DNA from: Pseudomonas solani
Lineage (GTDB): Bacteria > Pseudomonadota > Gammaproteobacteria > Pseudomonadales > Pseudomonadaceae
Reading direction: 5' to 3'
NCBI RefSeq assembly: GCF_026072635.1
Contig: NZ_AP023081.1
Span: 4,274,501 to 4,338,500 of the forward strand
Length of the DNA: 64,000 nucleotides
Shown: positions 45,048 to 53,791 of the stretch, piece after piece
How positions within the stretch are numbered: position 1 is the stretch's first letter
Layout: each line of letters starts with the position of its first letter
Position numbers and translations under genes: made by a program
The notes under the pieces: model-generated
What the model saw: only the letters and a program-made list of their open reading frames with translations
Databases searched by the model: none
Told to the model about the DNA's origin: nothing

Positions 45048-45115
45048 TCTCCTCAAGGCTCTCTTCGATATTTTATAAGGGAGGGCTAGGCTCGATCCCT
45101 GGCCAGAGCTGGCGC

Positions 45116-45144
45116 ATTATATCCACACCCTTTGGCGGGTCCAA
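45116..45144 (-). promoter_or_regulatory. Sigma70 promoter of etfQO
   Basis: On the minus strand: -35 TTGGAC (45144-45139), a 17-bp spacer and a perfect -10 TATAAT (45121-45116). The PsrA-type operator ends 2 bases upstream of the -35. Confidence 0.75.
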
Positions 45145-45146
45145 TA

Positions 45147-45160
45147 CAAACGTTTGTTTG
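45147..45160. promoter_or_regulatory. PsrA-type operator between etfQO and etfB
   Basis: CAAAC, four bases, GTTTG, which fits the published PsrA pattern (G/C)AAAC-N2-4-GTTT(G/C). The overlapping 12-bp ACAAACGTTTGT (45146-45157) is also a perfect palindrome. From memory, PsrA represses etfBA and etfQO in P. aeruginosa and is released by long-chain fatty acids. The psrA gene itself is not in the window. Confidence 0.7.
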
Positions 45161-45365
45161 AATTTTGTAGAAGCCTGATAGGATAAGGCTCTGCGGCTTA
45201 TGGCGGGGTATTTTCCCGTATTGACCGGAATAGGCGTTACGGTCAAGATACGGGCGGTTTTGCGCTCGCCGTATGGGCTGACCGTCGGTTCCGGCCGACG
45301 AGCATCACCCGCCAGAGGCTTGTCCTTGGCGACATTCTTATTCACCGGAGAGTAACGAGGAATCC

Positions 45366-46115
45366 ATGAAGGTTCTTGTAGCTGTCAAACGAGTGGTCGA
45401 CTACAACGTCAAGGTTCGCGTCAAGGCGGACAACTCCGGCGTCGACCTCGCCAACGTCAAGATGTCGATGAACCCCTTCTGCGAAATCGCCGTGGAAGAA
45501 GCCGTCCGTCTGAAGGAAAAGGGCGTGGCGACTGAGATCGTCGTCGTCACCATCGGCCCGGCCACTGCTCAAGAGCAGCTGCGTACCGCCCTGGCTCTTG
45601 GTGCCGATCGTGCCATCCTAGTCGAGAGCGCAGAAGAGCTCAGCTCCCTGGCCGTGGCCAAGCTGCTCAAAGCCGTTACCGACAAGGAACAGCCCCAACT
45701 GGTGATCCTTGGCAAACAGGCCATCGACAGCGACAACAACCAGACCGGGCAGATGCTCGGCGCCCTCACCGGCTACGCCCAGGGCACCTTCGCTTCCAAG
45801 GTCGAAGTGGCTGGCGACAAGGTCAACGTCACCCGTGAGATCGACGGCGGCCTGCAGACCGTAGCCCTGAACCTGCCGGCTATCGTCACCACCGACCTGC
45901 GCCTGAACGAGCCGCGCTATGCGTCGCTGCCGAACATCATGAAGGCCAAGAAAAAGCCGCTGGACGTGGTCACCCCGGACGCCCTGGGCGTTTCCACCGC
46001 TTCCACCGTCAAGACCCTGAAAGTCGAAGCGCCTGCTGCCCGCAGCGCCGGCATCAAGGTCAAGTCCGTGGCTGAACTGGTCGAGAAACTGAAGAACGAG
46101 GCGAAGGTAATCTAA
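45366..46115 (+). CDS. etfB: Electron transfer flavoprotein subunit beta
   Basis: A 249-residue AMP-binding subunit of ETF. VLVAVKRVVDYNVKVRVK is the family start and VTREIDGGLQTVALNLPAIVTTDLRLNEPRYASLPNIMKAKKKP holds the recognition-loop segment that contacts acyl-CoA dehydrogenases. AACGAGGAATCC precedes the ATG. etfA starts directly after the stop codon. Confidence 0.96.
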   Translation: MKVLVAVKRVVDYNVKVRVKADNSGVDLANVKMSMNPFCEIAVEEAVRLKEKGVATEIVVVTIGPATAQEQLRTALALGADRAILVESAEELSSLAVAKLLKAVTDKEQPQLVILGKQAIDSDNNQTGQMLGALTGYAQGTFASKVEVAGDKVNVTREIDGGLQTVALNLPAIVTTDLRLNEPRYASLPNIMKAKKKPLDVVTPDALGVSTASTVKTLKVEAPAARSAGIKVKSVAELVEKLKNEAKVI

Positions 46116-47045
46116 ATGACTATCCTGGTTATCGCTGAACACACCAATGCCGCCCTGGCCGCTGCCACGCTGAACACCGTTGCCGCTGCCCAGAAGATCG
46201 GTGGCGACATCCACGTCCTGGTCGCTGGTGCCGGTGTCGGCGCTGCTGCCGAAGCCGCTGCCAAGGTCGCTGGCGTTTCCAAGGTCCTGGTTGCCGACAA
46301 CGCCGCCTTCGCCCATCAGCTGCCGGAAAACGTCGCGCCGCTGATCGCCGAACTGGGCAAGGGCTACAGCCACATCCTGGCTCCCGCCACCACCAACGGC
46401 AAAAACTTCCTGCCGCGCGTTGCCGCCCAGCTGGACGTTGACCAGATCTCCGAGATCATTGCGGTCGAAAGCGCCGATACCTTCAAGCGCCCGATCTATG
46501 CCGGCAACGCCATCGCCACCGTGCAGTCCTCGGCTTCGGTCAAGGTCATCACCGTGCGTACCACTGGTTTCGACCCGGTTGCCGCTGAAGGCGGTTCCGC
46601 TGCCATCGAAGCTGTCGGTGCTGGTAGCGACACTGGCAAGTCCGCCTTCGTGGGCGAAGAGCTGGCCAAGTCCGACCGTCCGGAACTGACCGCTGCCAAG
46701 ATCGTCGTTTCCGGCGGCCGTGGCATGCAGAACGGTGACAACTTCAAGCACCTGTACGCCCTGGCCGACAAGCTGGGCGCTGCCGTCGGTGCTTCCCGCG
46801 CCGCTGTCGACGCCGGCTTCGTGCCGAACGACATGCAGGTTGGCCAGACCGGCAAGATCGTCGCTCCGCAGCTGTACATTGCGGTCGGTATCTCCGGTGC
46901 CATCCAGCACCTGGCGGGCATGAAGGACTCCAAGGTCATCGTCGCGATCAACAAGGACGAAGAAGCCCCGATCTTCCAGGTGGCTGACTACGGCCTGGTG
47001 GCTGACCTGTTCGAAGCCGTACCGGAGCTGGAAAAACTGGTCTGA
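46116..47045 (+). CDS. etfA: Electron transfer flavoprotein subunit alpha
   Basis: A 309-residue FAD-binding subunit of ETF. The C-terminal FAD domain has SGGRGMQNGDNF, GASRAAVDAGF, GQTGKIVAPQLYIAVGISGAIQH and NKDEEAPIFQVADYGLV, all diagnostic. It starts at the base after the etfB stop, so the two subunits are cotranslated. The pair feeds electrons to the divergent etfQO product. A terminator follows. Confidence 0.97.
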   Translation: MTILVIAEHTNAALAAATLNTVAAAQKIGGDIHVLVAGAGVGAAAEAAAKVAGVSKVLVADNAAFAHQLPENVAPLIAELGKGYSHILAPATTNGKNFLPRVAAQLDVDQISEIIAVESADTFKRPIYAGNAIATVQSSASVKVITVRTTGFDPVAAEGGSAAIEAVGAGSDTGKSAFVGEELAKSDRPELTAAKIVVSGGRGMQNGDNFKHLYALADKLGAAVGASRAAVDAGFVPNDMQVGQTGKIVAPQLYIAVGISGAIQHLAGMKDSKVIVAINKDEEAPIFQVADYGLVADLFEAVPELEKLV

Positions 47046-47063
47046 TCCAGTTTTCCGCATCCA

Positions 47064-47096
47064 TGAAAAACCCGCTCATCGAGCGGGTTTTTTATT
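47064..47096 (+). terminator. Bidirectional terminator between etfA and the convergent hydrolase gene
   Basis: AAAAACCCGCTC, loop ATC, GAGCGGGTTTTTTATT. A 9-bp stem with A5 on one side and T6 on the other. Confidence 0.88.
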
Positions 47097-47106
47097 GCCT
47101 GCGAAA

Positions 47107-48030
47107 TCACAGGGAATCGAGGAAGGCCTGGTAGTGCGCGGCGGTTTCGGCTGGGCGCTCGATCATCGGCACGTGGCCGCAATCCTTCATCACCACCACG
47201 CTGGATTTGCCCAGCAGGGGTTTCATCACCTCGATGCTAGACACATCCAGCACCCGGTCCCGGTCGCCCCACAGCAGCAGGGTCGGCGCGGTGATCTTCG
47301 GCAGCTCCGGCTCCAGCGGTACATAGCGCTGCACCAGGTGCTGGAAGACCTGCTGGTAATGCTCGCGGTTGGCCATCGACTGCTCGGCCAGGTAGCGCTT
47401 CAGCGAGTCGGGCATCGGTGGCTTCTCGACGAAGACGAAGTTCATCAGTTGGTTGTAGTCCGCGACCGAGCCCACGATCAACGGGTTGGCATCGCCGCGC
47501 TCCAGTCGCTCGTACAGCTCGCTCTTGTGCGGGGCGGTGACACCGGCGTTGTCGAACAGCGCCAGCGAGCGCACCAGTTGCGGGTAACGCGCGGCGTAGA
47601 GGGCGACGATGTGCCCGCCCATGGAATTGCCCACCAGGTGCACCTTGCCGGCGCCCAGGGTGGCGATGAAGGAGGCCAGCCGCTCGGCCTGGGTGCCGAC
47701 GTCATAGCTGCCGGCCGGCCTGCTGCTGTCGCCGAAGCCGGGCAGGTCCAGGGCGATCACGCGGTAGCGGTCGGTGAAGTACCGCGCCATGCGCAGCCAG
47801 TTGTCCTTGTTGGCACCGAAGCCATGGACCATGACCAGGGTCTCGCCGCTGGCCGGGCCGCCTTCGTAATAGGCGATATCCAGATCGCCGACCGTCGTGC
47901 TGTGGGCGGAAAGCCCCGCCAGCTGGCACTCCACGAAGCGCGCCGTGGCCATCAGGGCGGCAGGGGAGAAGTACAGGGTGGCGGCCAGTGCTGCCAGCAA
48001 CGTCACAAGTCCGATAAGCAGTTTTTTCAT
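47107..48030 (-). CDS. Alpha/beta hydrolase, lipase/esterase-like
   Basis: A 307-residue membrane-anchored hydrolase. The N-terminal hydrophobic segment (about 4-30) is an uncleaved anchor or signal. The nucleophile is Ser136 in GNSMGG, the acid is Asp256 or Asp258 in WGDRDRV, and the His is 286 in CGHVP. The oxyanion HGFGANKDNW follows the usual pattern. By position it corresponds to recalled PAO1 PA2949, described as an esterase/lipase. The neighbourhood (ETF genes) would fit release of fatty acids for oxidation, which is inference. Confidence 0.85.
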   Translation of the reverse strand: MKKLLIGLVTLLAALAATLYFSPAALMATARFVECQLAGLSAHSTTVGDLDIAYYEGGPASGETLVMVHGFGANKDNWLRMARYFTDRYRVIALDLPGFGDSSRPAGSYDVGTQAERLASFIATLGAGKVHLVGNSMGGHIVALYAARYPQLVRSLALFDNAGVTAPHKSELYERLERGDANPLIVGSVADYNQLMNFVFVEKPPMPDSLKRYLAEQSMANREHYQQVFQHLVQRYVPLEPELPKITAPTLLLWGDRDRVLDVSSIEVMKPLLGKSSVVVMKDCGHVPMIERPAETAAHYQAFLDSL

Positions 48031-48144
48031 GGCGCGTCCTTATCGCAAAAAATTATTGCAGTTCGCCTAAGCTAGCATGACGCTAGAGGGATGCAGCGCC
48101 GTGCGCGCATTGCCCAAACCAAGGTCCGGTCCAGGAAGCTCCTG

Positions 48145-48966
48145 ATGCACATACGCCCATTCATCGCTCCGTTGTTGCTGGTCCTGGCCACGCTGTCGGG
48201 GCAGGGTCATGCGGCCGGCAAGTGCGAGCGCCTGGTCGCCACGGGCAATCCCGAGTACCCGCCGTACTTGTGGCGTGATCCGCAGAACCCCAAGCTGCTG
48301 GTCGGCGCCAATGCCGATCTGCTCAAGCGCATCGGCGAAGAACTCGGGCTGAAGATCGACATCCTCTACACCGGCCCCTGGTCCCGCGCCCAGGACGAGG
48401 TGCGCACCGGCCGTGTCGACCTGCTCGCCGGTGCCTTCCTCACCCTGCCGCGGCTGGAAACCATGGACTACGTCCACCCGGCCTTCCTCGATACCCCCAG
48501 CGTGGTCTGGGTCAAGCGTGGCCACGGCTTCCCCTACACCCAGTGGCAAGACCTGCTTGGCCACACCGGCGGCACCCTGGTGAACAACAGCTTCGGCCAG
48601 GCCTTCGACGCCTTCGCCAAGGCGAACCTCACCCTCGAAGAAGTGCCGAGCCTCACCCAGGCCTACCAGAAGCTCGTGCTGGAGCGCACCGAGTACGTGC
48701 TCTATGAGCATTACCCGGGCCTCGCCCTGGCCGACACCCTCGGCATGGCCGATGACCTCGAAGCCCTGGAGCCGCCGATCTCCAGTGAGGGGCTGTACCT
48801 CACGCTGTCCCACAACTCGGCCTGCAACGACCCCTGGCTGCGCGGACAACTGGCAAAAAAAATGACAGAATTGACCGCCGCAGGTGCCCCGCAAGTCTTC
48901 TTGCAGCGCAATATCGAGCGTTGGAAAGCTCAGCAATTGCAGCCGGCCAGCGCTCCGAAACCCTAG
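48145..48966 (+). CDS. Periplasmic solute-binding protein, family 3
   Basis: A 273-residue secreted protein with a signal peptide (MHIRPFIAPLLLVLATLSGQGHA) and a bacterial SBP family 3 domain (amino-acid-binding type): ATGNPEYPPYLW, GANADLLKRIGEELGLKI, GRVDLLAGAFLTLPRLETMDYVHPAF. No permease or ATPase gene is near, so it may be an orphan sensor-type binding protein. AGGAAG is 7 bases before the ATG at 48145; an upstream frame start is ignored. The next two genes encode envelope lipoproteins, 9 bases downstream. Confidence 0.82.
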   Translation: MHIRPFIAPLLLVLATLSGQGHAAGKCERLVATGNPEYPPYLWRDPQNPKLLVGANADLLKRIGEELGLKIDILYTGPWSRAQDEVRTGRVDLLAGAFLTLPRLETMDYVHPAFLDTPSVVWVKRGHGFPYTQWQDLLGHTGGTLVNNSFGQAFDAFAKANLTLEEVPSLTQAYQKLVLERTEYVLYEHYPGLALADTLGMADDLEALEPPISSEGLYLTLSHNSACNDPWLRGQLAKKMTELTAAGAPQVFLQRNIERWKAQQLQPASAPKP

Positions 48967-48975
48967 GAAACCTCC

Positions 48976-49335
48976 GTGATCGAACAACGCATTCTGGCCA
49001 TCGGCCTGGCTGTCCTCGCCTTGGCCGGCTGTGCCAATGACCCCGCTCCCGTGGAGCAGCTCCGCCTCACCGAACAGGCCGTAGCCCAGGCCCGGGCCGT
49101 GGGTGCCAGCAGCGAGCAGCTCCCGGAAATGAAGCAGGCGGAAGAAAAGCTCGCCCTGGCGCAGAAGAACATGGGGGAGCAGGACTACAAGCGCGCCCGC
49201 GTCCTCGCCGAACAGGCCGAGCTGGATGCGCGCCTGGCCGAATCCAAGGTGCTGACCGCCAAGAGCAAGGCCCAGCTCGCTGACATCACTGCCCGCATCA
49301 ACCGCCTGCGCAAGCAACTGGGGGAACTGCAATGA
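48976..49335 (+). CDS. DUF4398 lipoprotein
   Basis: A 119-residue lipoprotein: signal peptide to a lipobox LALAGC (Cys19), then an almost wholly helical domain (about 30-115, coiled-coil-like, charged repeats such as MKQAEEKLALAQKNM). It fits DUF4398. The start is GTG, with AGGAAA about 8 bases upstream. Its stop overlaps the next lipoprotein gene by 4 bases. Residue +2 is Ala, so sorting to the outer membrane by LolCDE is expected. Confidence 0.82.
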   Translation: MIEQRILAIGLAVLALAGCANDPAPVEQLRLTEQAVAQARAVGASSEQLPEMKQAEEKLALAQKNMGEQDYKRARVLAEQAELDARLAESKVLTAKSKAQLADITARINRLRKQLGELQ

Positions 49336-50141
49336 ACCCTCGTATCGCCCTCGCTGGCCTGTTGCTGGGCCTCGGTCTGCTCGCCGGCTGCGCCAACCCG
49401 CAGCGTGCCGAAGACAGCCTCGACGCCGCCCGCACCCAGTTCCAGAAGGTCAAGGAAGATCCGGACGTGCTGCGCAGCGCACCGAAGGACGTGATCCGCG
49501 CCGGTGAATCCCTGGCCCGCGCCGAGCGCCTGTCCAACTACCTGGGCAACGACCAGGACGTCGAGCACTACGCCTACCTGAGCGAGCGCTACAGCGAGAT
49601 CGCCAGCCAGCACAGCGAGCTGAACCTCAACCAGGAGCGTGCCGCCAAGCTGCAAGTCGACCAGGAGCGCCTGCAGCTGGCCCTGCGCGAGGCCAAGCTG
49701 CTCAGCGCCCAGCAGCAGGGCGACTGGATGGAAGAGCAGATGGTCGCCCTGGCCGCCACCGAAACCGACCGCGGCCTGGTGATGACCCTGGGCGACGTGC
49801 TCTTCGACACCGGCCGTGCCGAGCTCAAGGCCTCGGCCAACCGCACCGTGCTCAAGCTGGTGCAGTTCCTCCAGATCAACCCGCGTCGCGTGGTGCGCAT
49901 CGAGGGCTACACCGACAGCAGCGGTGTTCGCGAAGAGAACCTCGCCCTGTCCCGTGACCGTGCGCAGGCGGTGGCCGATGTCCTGAGCGACCTCGGCATC
50001 GACGCCAAGCGCATGGAAGTGGTCGGCTACGGTGAAGCCTTCCCGGTGGCCGAAAACGCCTCGTCCCATGGCCGGGCGCAGAACCGTCGCGTCGAGATCG
50101 TGTTCTCCGACGAGAAGGGCAAGCTCGGCGACCCCCGCTGA
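49332..50141 (+). CDS. OmpA-family lipoprotein with DUF4398-like N-domain
   Basis: A 269-residue outer-membrane lipoprotein. Lipobox LGLLAGC (Cys20), a helical domain resembling the preceding protein (about 25-150), then an OmpA/MotB peptidoglycan-binding domain (about 155-260) with RIEGYTDSSGVREENLALSRDRAQAV and GYGEAFPVAENASSHGRAQNRRVEIVF, including the Asp and Arg that bind diaminopimelate. It could hold the outer membrane to the wall, with the small DUF4398 lipoprotein as partner. A terminator follows. Confidence 0.87.
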   Translation: MNPRIALAGLLLGLGLLAGCANPQRAEDSLDAARTQFQKVKEDPDVLRSAPKDVIRAGESLARAERLSNYLGNDQDVEHYAYLSERYSEIASQHSELNLNQERAAKLQVDQERLQLALREAKLLSAQQQGDWMEEQMVALAATETDRGLVMTLGDVLFDTGRAELKASANRTVLKLVQFLQINPRRVVRIEGYTDSSGVREENLALSRDRAQAVADVLSDLGIDAKRMEVVGYGEAFPVAENASSHGRAQNRRVEIVFSDEKGKLGDPR

Positions 50142-50157
50142 TCCCAGCTGTTCCAGG

Positions 50158-50190
50158 AACCCCGGCGGCTTCGGCTCCCGGGGTTTTTTA
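50158..50190 (+). terminator. Rho-independent terminator after the OmpA-lipoprotein gene
   Basis: AACCCCGG at 50158-50165 pairs with CCGGGGTT at 50178-50185, followed by a T run. The GGC-TTC-GGC in the loop extends the hairpin. Confidence 0.85.
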
Positions 50191-50239
50191 TTGCCCGTAC
50201 AGCTGCACCCAATAGAGAAATCACGGCGGACTGAAGCGA

Positions 50240-50318
50240 TACAGTCACTGGCGAAAGCGCACTGTATGGCCCACAATTTCCTGTGCTGTACCGGTGCAAT
50301 TTGTTACTGCTCCGGTAC
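50240..50318. promoter_or_regulatory. Two inverted repeats upstream of the MocR regulator gene
   Basis: TACAGT-N15-ACTGTA (50240-50266) and GTACCGG-N17-CCGGTAC (50288-50318) lie within 111 bases of the start. MocR-type regulators usually bind repeats in their own promoter region, so these are candidate operators. No clear -35/-10 pair was found between them. Confidence 0.45.
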
Positions 50319-50350
50319 TGTTTCGGTCCAGTGAACCAGGTGCCGCCGCC

Positions 50351-51790
50351 ATGACCAATCTGTTGCTCTATCAACGCATCGCCCAGCAACTGGCCGAAGA
50401 CATCCGCCGTGGCGTCTACCAGCCCGGCGAGCGCGTGCCCTCGGTGCGCAAGATGAGCTCGCAGCTCAATGTCAGCCATGCCACGGTGCTGCAGGCCTAC
50501 GCCAACCTGGAGGACCAGGGGCTGATCCGCGCGCGCCCGCAGTCCGGCTTCTACGTGCACCAGACCCCGGCGCTGACCGCCTCCACCCCGGATATCGCCC
50601 GGGTCGAGCGCCCCGGCCTGGTCACCCGCGCCAGCATCATCAACCAGGTGCTCACCGAGTCCCGCCGCGAAGGCGTGTTCCCCCTGGGCGCCGCCGTGCC
50701 CCATGTGGACTACCTCCCGGTCCGTGCGCTGCACCAGCAACTGGCCAAGGTCACCCGCTTCCACAGCCCGCGCGCCTTCAGCTACATGTTCAGCCCGGGC
50801 TTCGAGCCGCTGCGCCGCCAGGTGGCGATCCGCATGCGCGACGCCGGCGTGGTGGTCAATCCCACCGACGTGGTCATCACCCATGGCTGCGTGGATGCGC
50901 TGCAGATGAGCCTGCGCGTGCTGACCCGCCCCGGCGACCTGATCGCCGCCGAGTCGCCCACCTATTACGGCCTGCTGCAACTGGCGGACCTGCTCGGCCT
51001 GAAGGTCATCGAGATCCCCAGCGACCCCACCACCGGCATCAGCCTGGAGGCTCTGCAACTGGCCGCCAACCAGTGGCCGATCAAGGCGCTGGTGCTCACC
51101 TCGCGCCTCAGCAACCCCCTGGGCGGCACCATTCCCGAGGAGCGCCAGAAGCAGCTGCTGCGCCTGGCGTCGGACTTCGACATCCAGATCATCGAAGACG
51201 ATATCTACGGCGAACTGATGTTCGAGCAGGGCCCCTCCAAGGCGCTCAAGGCCCACGACCGCGAAGGGCGCGTGGTGTACTGCTCCAGCTTCTCCAAGAC
51301 GCTGTCCCCGGGCGTGCGCATCGGCTGGATCATCGCCGGCAAGTACCAGGAGGAAATCCAGCGCCTGCAAACCTTCAGCACCCACTCCGCGTGCAGCGTC
51401 ACCCAGATGGGCGTCGCCGCCTACCTGGAGAACGGCGGCTACGACCGGCACCTGCGCTACATCCGCCAGGAGTACCGCAAGAACCTCACCGCCTTCCAGC
51501 TGGGGGTGCAGCAGTACTTCCCCGAAGGCACGCAGATGAGCCGGCCCAACGGCGGCTTCATCCTGTGGATCAGCCTGCCGGCCAAGGTCAACACCAAGGA
51601 CCTGCACGTCCGTGCGCTGCAGCAGGGCATCAGCATCGCGCCGGGGCTGATCTTCAGTAACACCGAGCAGTTCAACCACTGCGTGCGGCTCAACTGCGGC
51701 ATCCCGTGGAACCGCGAGGCGGAGCGCGCCATCATGACCCTCGGCATGCTCGCCAAGCAGCTGTGCCAGGAAGCCGGCAGCTATTTCTGA
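50351..51790 (+). CDS. MocR-type GntR regulator with aminotransferase domain
   Basis: A 479-residue regulator. The N-terminal GntR winged helix (about 8-75) reads IAEDIRRGVYQPGERVPSVRKMSSQLNVSHATVLQAY. A fold-type I aminotransferase-like domain follows (about 95-470) with the PLP lysine Lys316 in SSFSKTLSPG and YGELMFEQG. Such proteins use PLP-ligand adducts as effectors. The position matches recalled PAO1 PA2897, beside the sigma factor genes below. No divergent target gene is present; autoregulation is likely. A frame extension to 50294 is not needed. Confidence 0.88.
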   Translation: MTNLLLYQRIAQQLAEDIRRGVYQPGERVPSVRKMSSQLNVSHATVLQAYANLEDQGLIRARPQSGFYVHQTPALTASTPDIARVERPGLVTRASIINQVLTESRREGVFPLGAAVPHVDYLPVRALHQQLAKVTRFHSPRAFSYMFSPGFEPLRRQVAIRMRDAGVVVNPTDVVITHGCVDALQMSLRVLTRPGDLIAAESPTYYGLLQLADLLGLKVIEIPSDPTTGISLEALQLAANQWPIKALVLTSRLSNPLGGTIPEERQKQLLRLASDFDIQIIEDDIYGELMFEQGPSKALKAHDREGRVVYCSSFSKTLSPGVRIGWIIAGKYQEEIQRLQTFSTHSACSVTQMGVAAYLENGGYDRHLRYIRQEYRKNLTAFQLGVQQYFPEGTQMSRPNGGFILWISLPAKVNTKDLHVRALQQGISIAPGLIFSNTEQFNHCVRLNCGIPWNREAERAIMTLGMLAKQLCQEAGSYF

Positions 51791-51796
51791 TGCCGG

Positions 51797-51907
51797 CCGG
51801 CCCCGGGCTGAAGCCCGGGCTACGTCGATCGCTGATACCCCGATTGTGGGAGCGGTTTCAACCGCGATGGCCTGGCACGGCGATCATCGCGAATGGGTTC
51901 GCTCCCA
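51797..51907. repeat. Intergenic palindromic repeats (REP-like)
   Basis: Two hairpin-forming elements follow the MocR gene: CCCGGGC-TGAA-GCCCGGG near 51806-51823 and a larger one with arms TGGGAGCG (51847-51854) and CGCTCCCA (51900-51907) with an inner GCGAT / ATCGC pair. TGTGGGAGCG...TTCGCTCCCA is a common Pseudomonas REP form. Confidence 0.7.
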
Positions 51908-52011
51908 GGGGCCACGCCCCGCCCCAAATAATTTCACTCCCCCTTAACCCGACCCGATCGGCGCCTCCGTCTACTGGTGCGTATGGACATTCCGTCCCCA
52001 GGAGACACGCC

Positions 52012-53790
52012 ATGACCACCCCCGCCGCACTGCTCCGCCAACCCCTCGCCGCCGGTTTCGCCGCAGGCCTGCTGCTCGCCCTGGCCGCCTGCCAGGGCCA
52101 TGAATCCGGCACCACGCCGGGTGCGAGCGAGACCAAGGCCAAGGTCGAAACCGAAGCCGAAGTCACTGGCTCGCTGAGCGCCAACAGCGATGACGCGCGC
52201 CTGCAGGAGCTGGCCAAGCCCGCCGCCGAGCCGAACGCCGCCTATGCCCCCGCTGCGGTAGCCAAGCGCTCGGCCCCCATCGCGGTGGCTGGGTCGATGG
52301 TCATGCCCGTGGCCCCCGCGCCCATGAGCGACGCCCTGGCCACCGGCTACCGTGACGAGGGCCGTGAGCAGTACGCGCACCTGGCCGACAACCCCATCCA
52401 TGCCGTGACCAGCGACCCGGTCTCCACCTTCAGCATCGACGTCGACACCGGCGGCTACGCCAACGTTCGCCGCTTCCTCAACGACGGGCAATTGCCGCCC
52501 AAGGACGCGGTGCGCCTGGAAGAACTGGTCAATTACTTCCCCTATGCCTACCCGCTGCCCCAGGGCGATGTGCCCTTCGGCATCGGCACCGAGCTGGCGC
52601 GTTCGCCCTGGAACCCCGAGGCGCGCCTGCTGCGCATCGCCATCAAGGCCTCCGACACCCAGGTCGAGCAGCTGCCGCCGGCCAACCTGGTGTTCCTGGT
52701 GGACGTCTCCGGCTCCATGGACCGCCGCGACGGCCTGCCCATGGTCCAGGGCACCCTCAAGCTGCTGGTGGACCAGCTGCGCGCCGAAGACCGTGTCTCC
52801 CTGGTCACCTACGCCGGCGAGGCCCGCGTGGTGCTCGAATCCACCCCCGGCAGCGACAAGGCGAAGATCCGCGCCGCCATCGACCAGCTCGCCGCTGGCG
52901 GCTCCACGGCGGGCGAGTCCGGTATCCAGATGGCCTATGCCGAAGCGCAGAAGGGCCTGCTGAAGAACGGCATCAACCGCATCCTGCTGGCCACCGACGG
53001 CGACTTCAACGTCGGCATCAGCGACTTCGAAAGCCTCAAGCAGCTGGCCGCCGAGAAGCGCAAGGGCGGGGTCTCGCTGACCACCCTGGGCTTCGGCACC
53101 GACAACTACAACGAACAGCTGATGGAGCAACTGGCCGATGCCGGCGACGGCAACTACGCCTACATCGACAGCCTGCGTGAGGCGCGCAAGGTGCTGGTGG
53201 ACCAGCTCAGCTCGACCCTCAAGGTGGTGGCCAAGGACGTCAAGCTGCAGGTCGAGTTCAACCCCGCCCAGGTCAGCGAATACCGCCTGCTGGGCTACGA
53301 GAACCGCGCCCTCAAGCGCGAAGACTTCAGCAACGACAAGGTCGATGCCGGCGAGATCGGCGCGGGCCACACCGTCACCGCGCTCTACGAAATCGTCCCG
53401 GTCGGCGGCAAGGGCTGGCTGGAGCCGCTGCGCTACCAGCAGGCGCAGAAGGCCGATGGCAAATCCTCCGAACTGGCCTGGCTGCGCATCCGCTACAAGG
53501 CGCCGGGCAGCGAGCAAAGCAAGCTGCTGGAACGCCCCATCGCCGCCAGTGACGTGCCGGCCCTGAAGGACGCCAGCGAAGACCTGCGCTTCGCCACGGC
53601 AGTGGCCGCCTTCGCCCAGCAGCTCAAGGGTGGGCAATACACCGGCAGCTTCTCCCTCGCCGACAGCGCCACGCTGGCCCGGGGCGCCAAGGGTGAAGAC
53701 CGCTTCGGCCTGCGCGGTGAGTTCGTGCAACTGGTCGAACTCGCACAAAGTCTGCAAAATCCAACTCCTTCACAGGCACGGATCGAGTGA
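52012..53790 (+). CDS. VWA-domain lipoprotein (YfbK-like)
   Basis: A 592-residue predicted lipoprotein. The lipobox LALAAC (Cys27) is followed by a long low-complexity linker (to about 115), a YfbK N-domain with TFSIDVDTGGYANVRRFLN, a von Willebrand A domain with the MIDAS DVSGSM (Asp231, Ser233, Ser235), and a C-terminal DUF3520-type domain. AGGAGACACGCC precedes the ATG at 52012. The stop is followed 1 base later by the TTG of the ECF sigma gene, so the lipoprotein is in the sigma operon. Ligand or partner unknown. Confidence 0.86.
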   Translation: MTTPAALLRQPLAAGFAAGLLLALAACQGHESGTTPGASETKAKVETEAEVTGSLSANSDDARLQELAKPAAEPNAAYAPAAVAKRSAPIAVAGSMVMPVAPAPMSDALATGYRDEGREQYAHLADNPIHAVTSDPVSTFSIDVDTGGYANVRRFLNDGQLPPKDAVRLEELVNYFPYAYPLPQGDVPFGIGTELARSPWNPEARLLRIAIKASDTQVEQLPPANLVFLVDVSGSMDRRDGLPMVQGTLKLLVDQLRAEDRVSLVTYAGEARVVLESTPGSDKAKIRAAIDQLAAGGSTAGESGIQMAYAEAQKGLLKNGINRILLATDGDFNVGISDFESLKQLAAEKRKGGVSLTTLGFGTDNYNEQLMEQLADAGDGNYAYIDSLREARKVLVDQLSSTLKVVAKDVKLQVEFNPAQVSEYRLLGYENRALKREDFSNDKVDAGEIGAGHTVTALYEIVPVGGKGWLEPLRYQQAQKADGKSSELAWLRIRYKAPGSEQSKLLERPIAASDVPALKDASEDLRFATAVAAFAQQLKGGQYTGSFSLADSATLARGAKGEDRFGLRGEFVQLVELAQSLQNPTPSQARIE

Positions 53791-53791
53791 C

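Noticed and set aside
50027..53757. Long minus-strand frames antisense to the MocR and VWA genes (50027-51679 and 51934-53757)
   Set aside because: Both are shadows with biased composition and no homology; the sense genes carry intact catalytic motifs.
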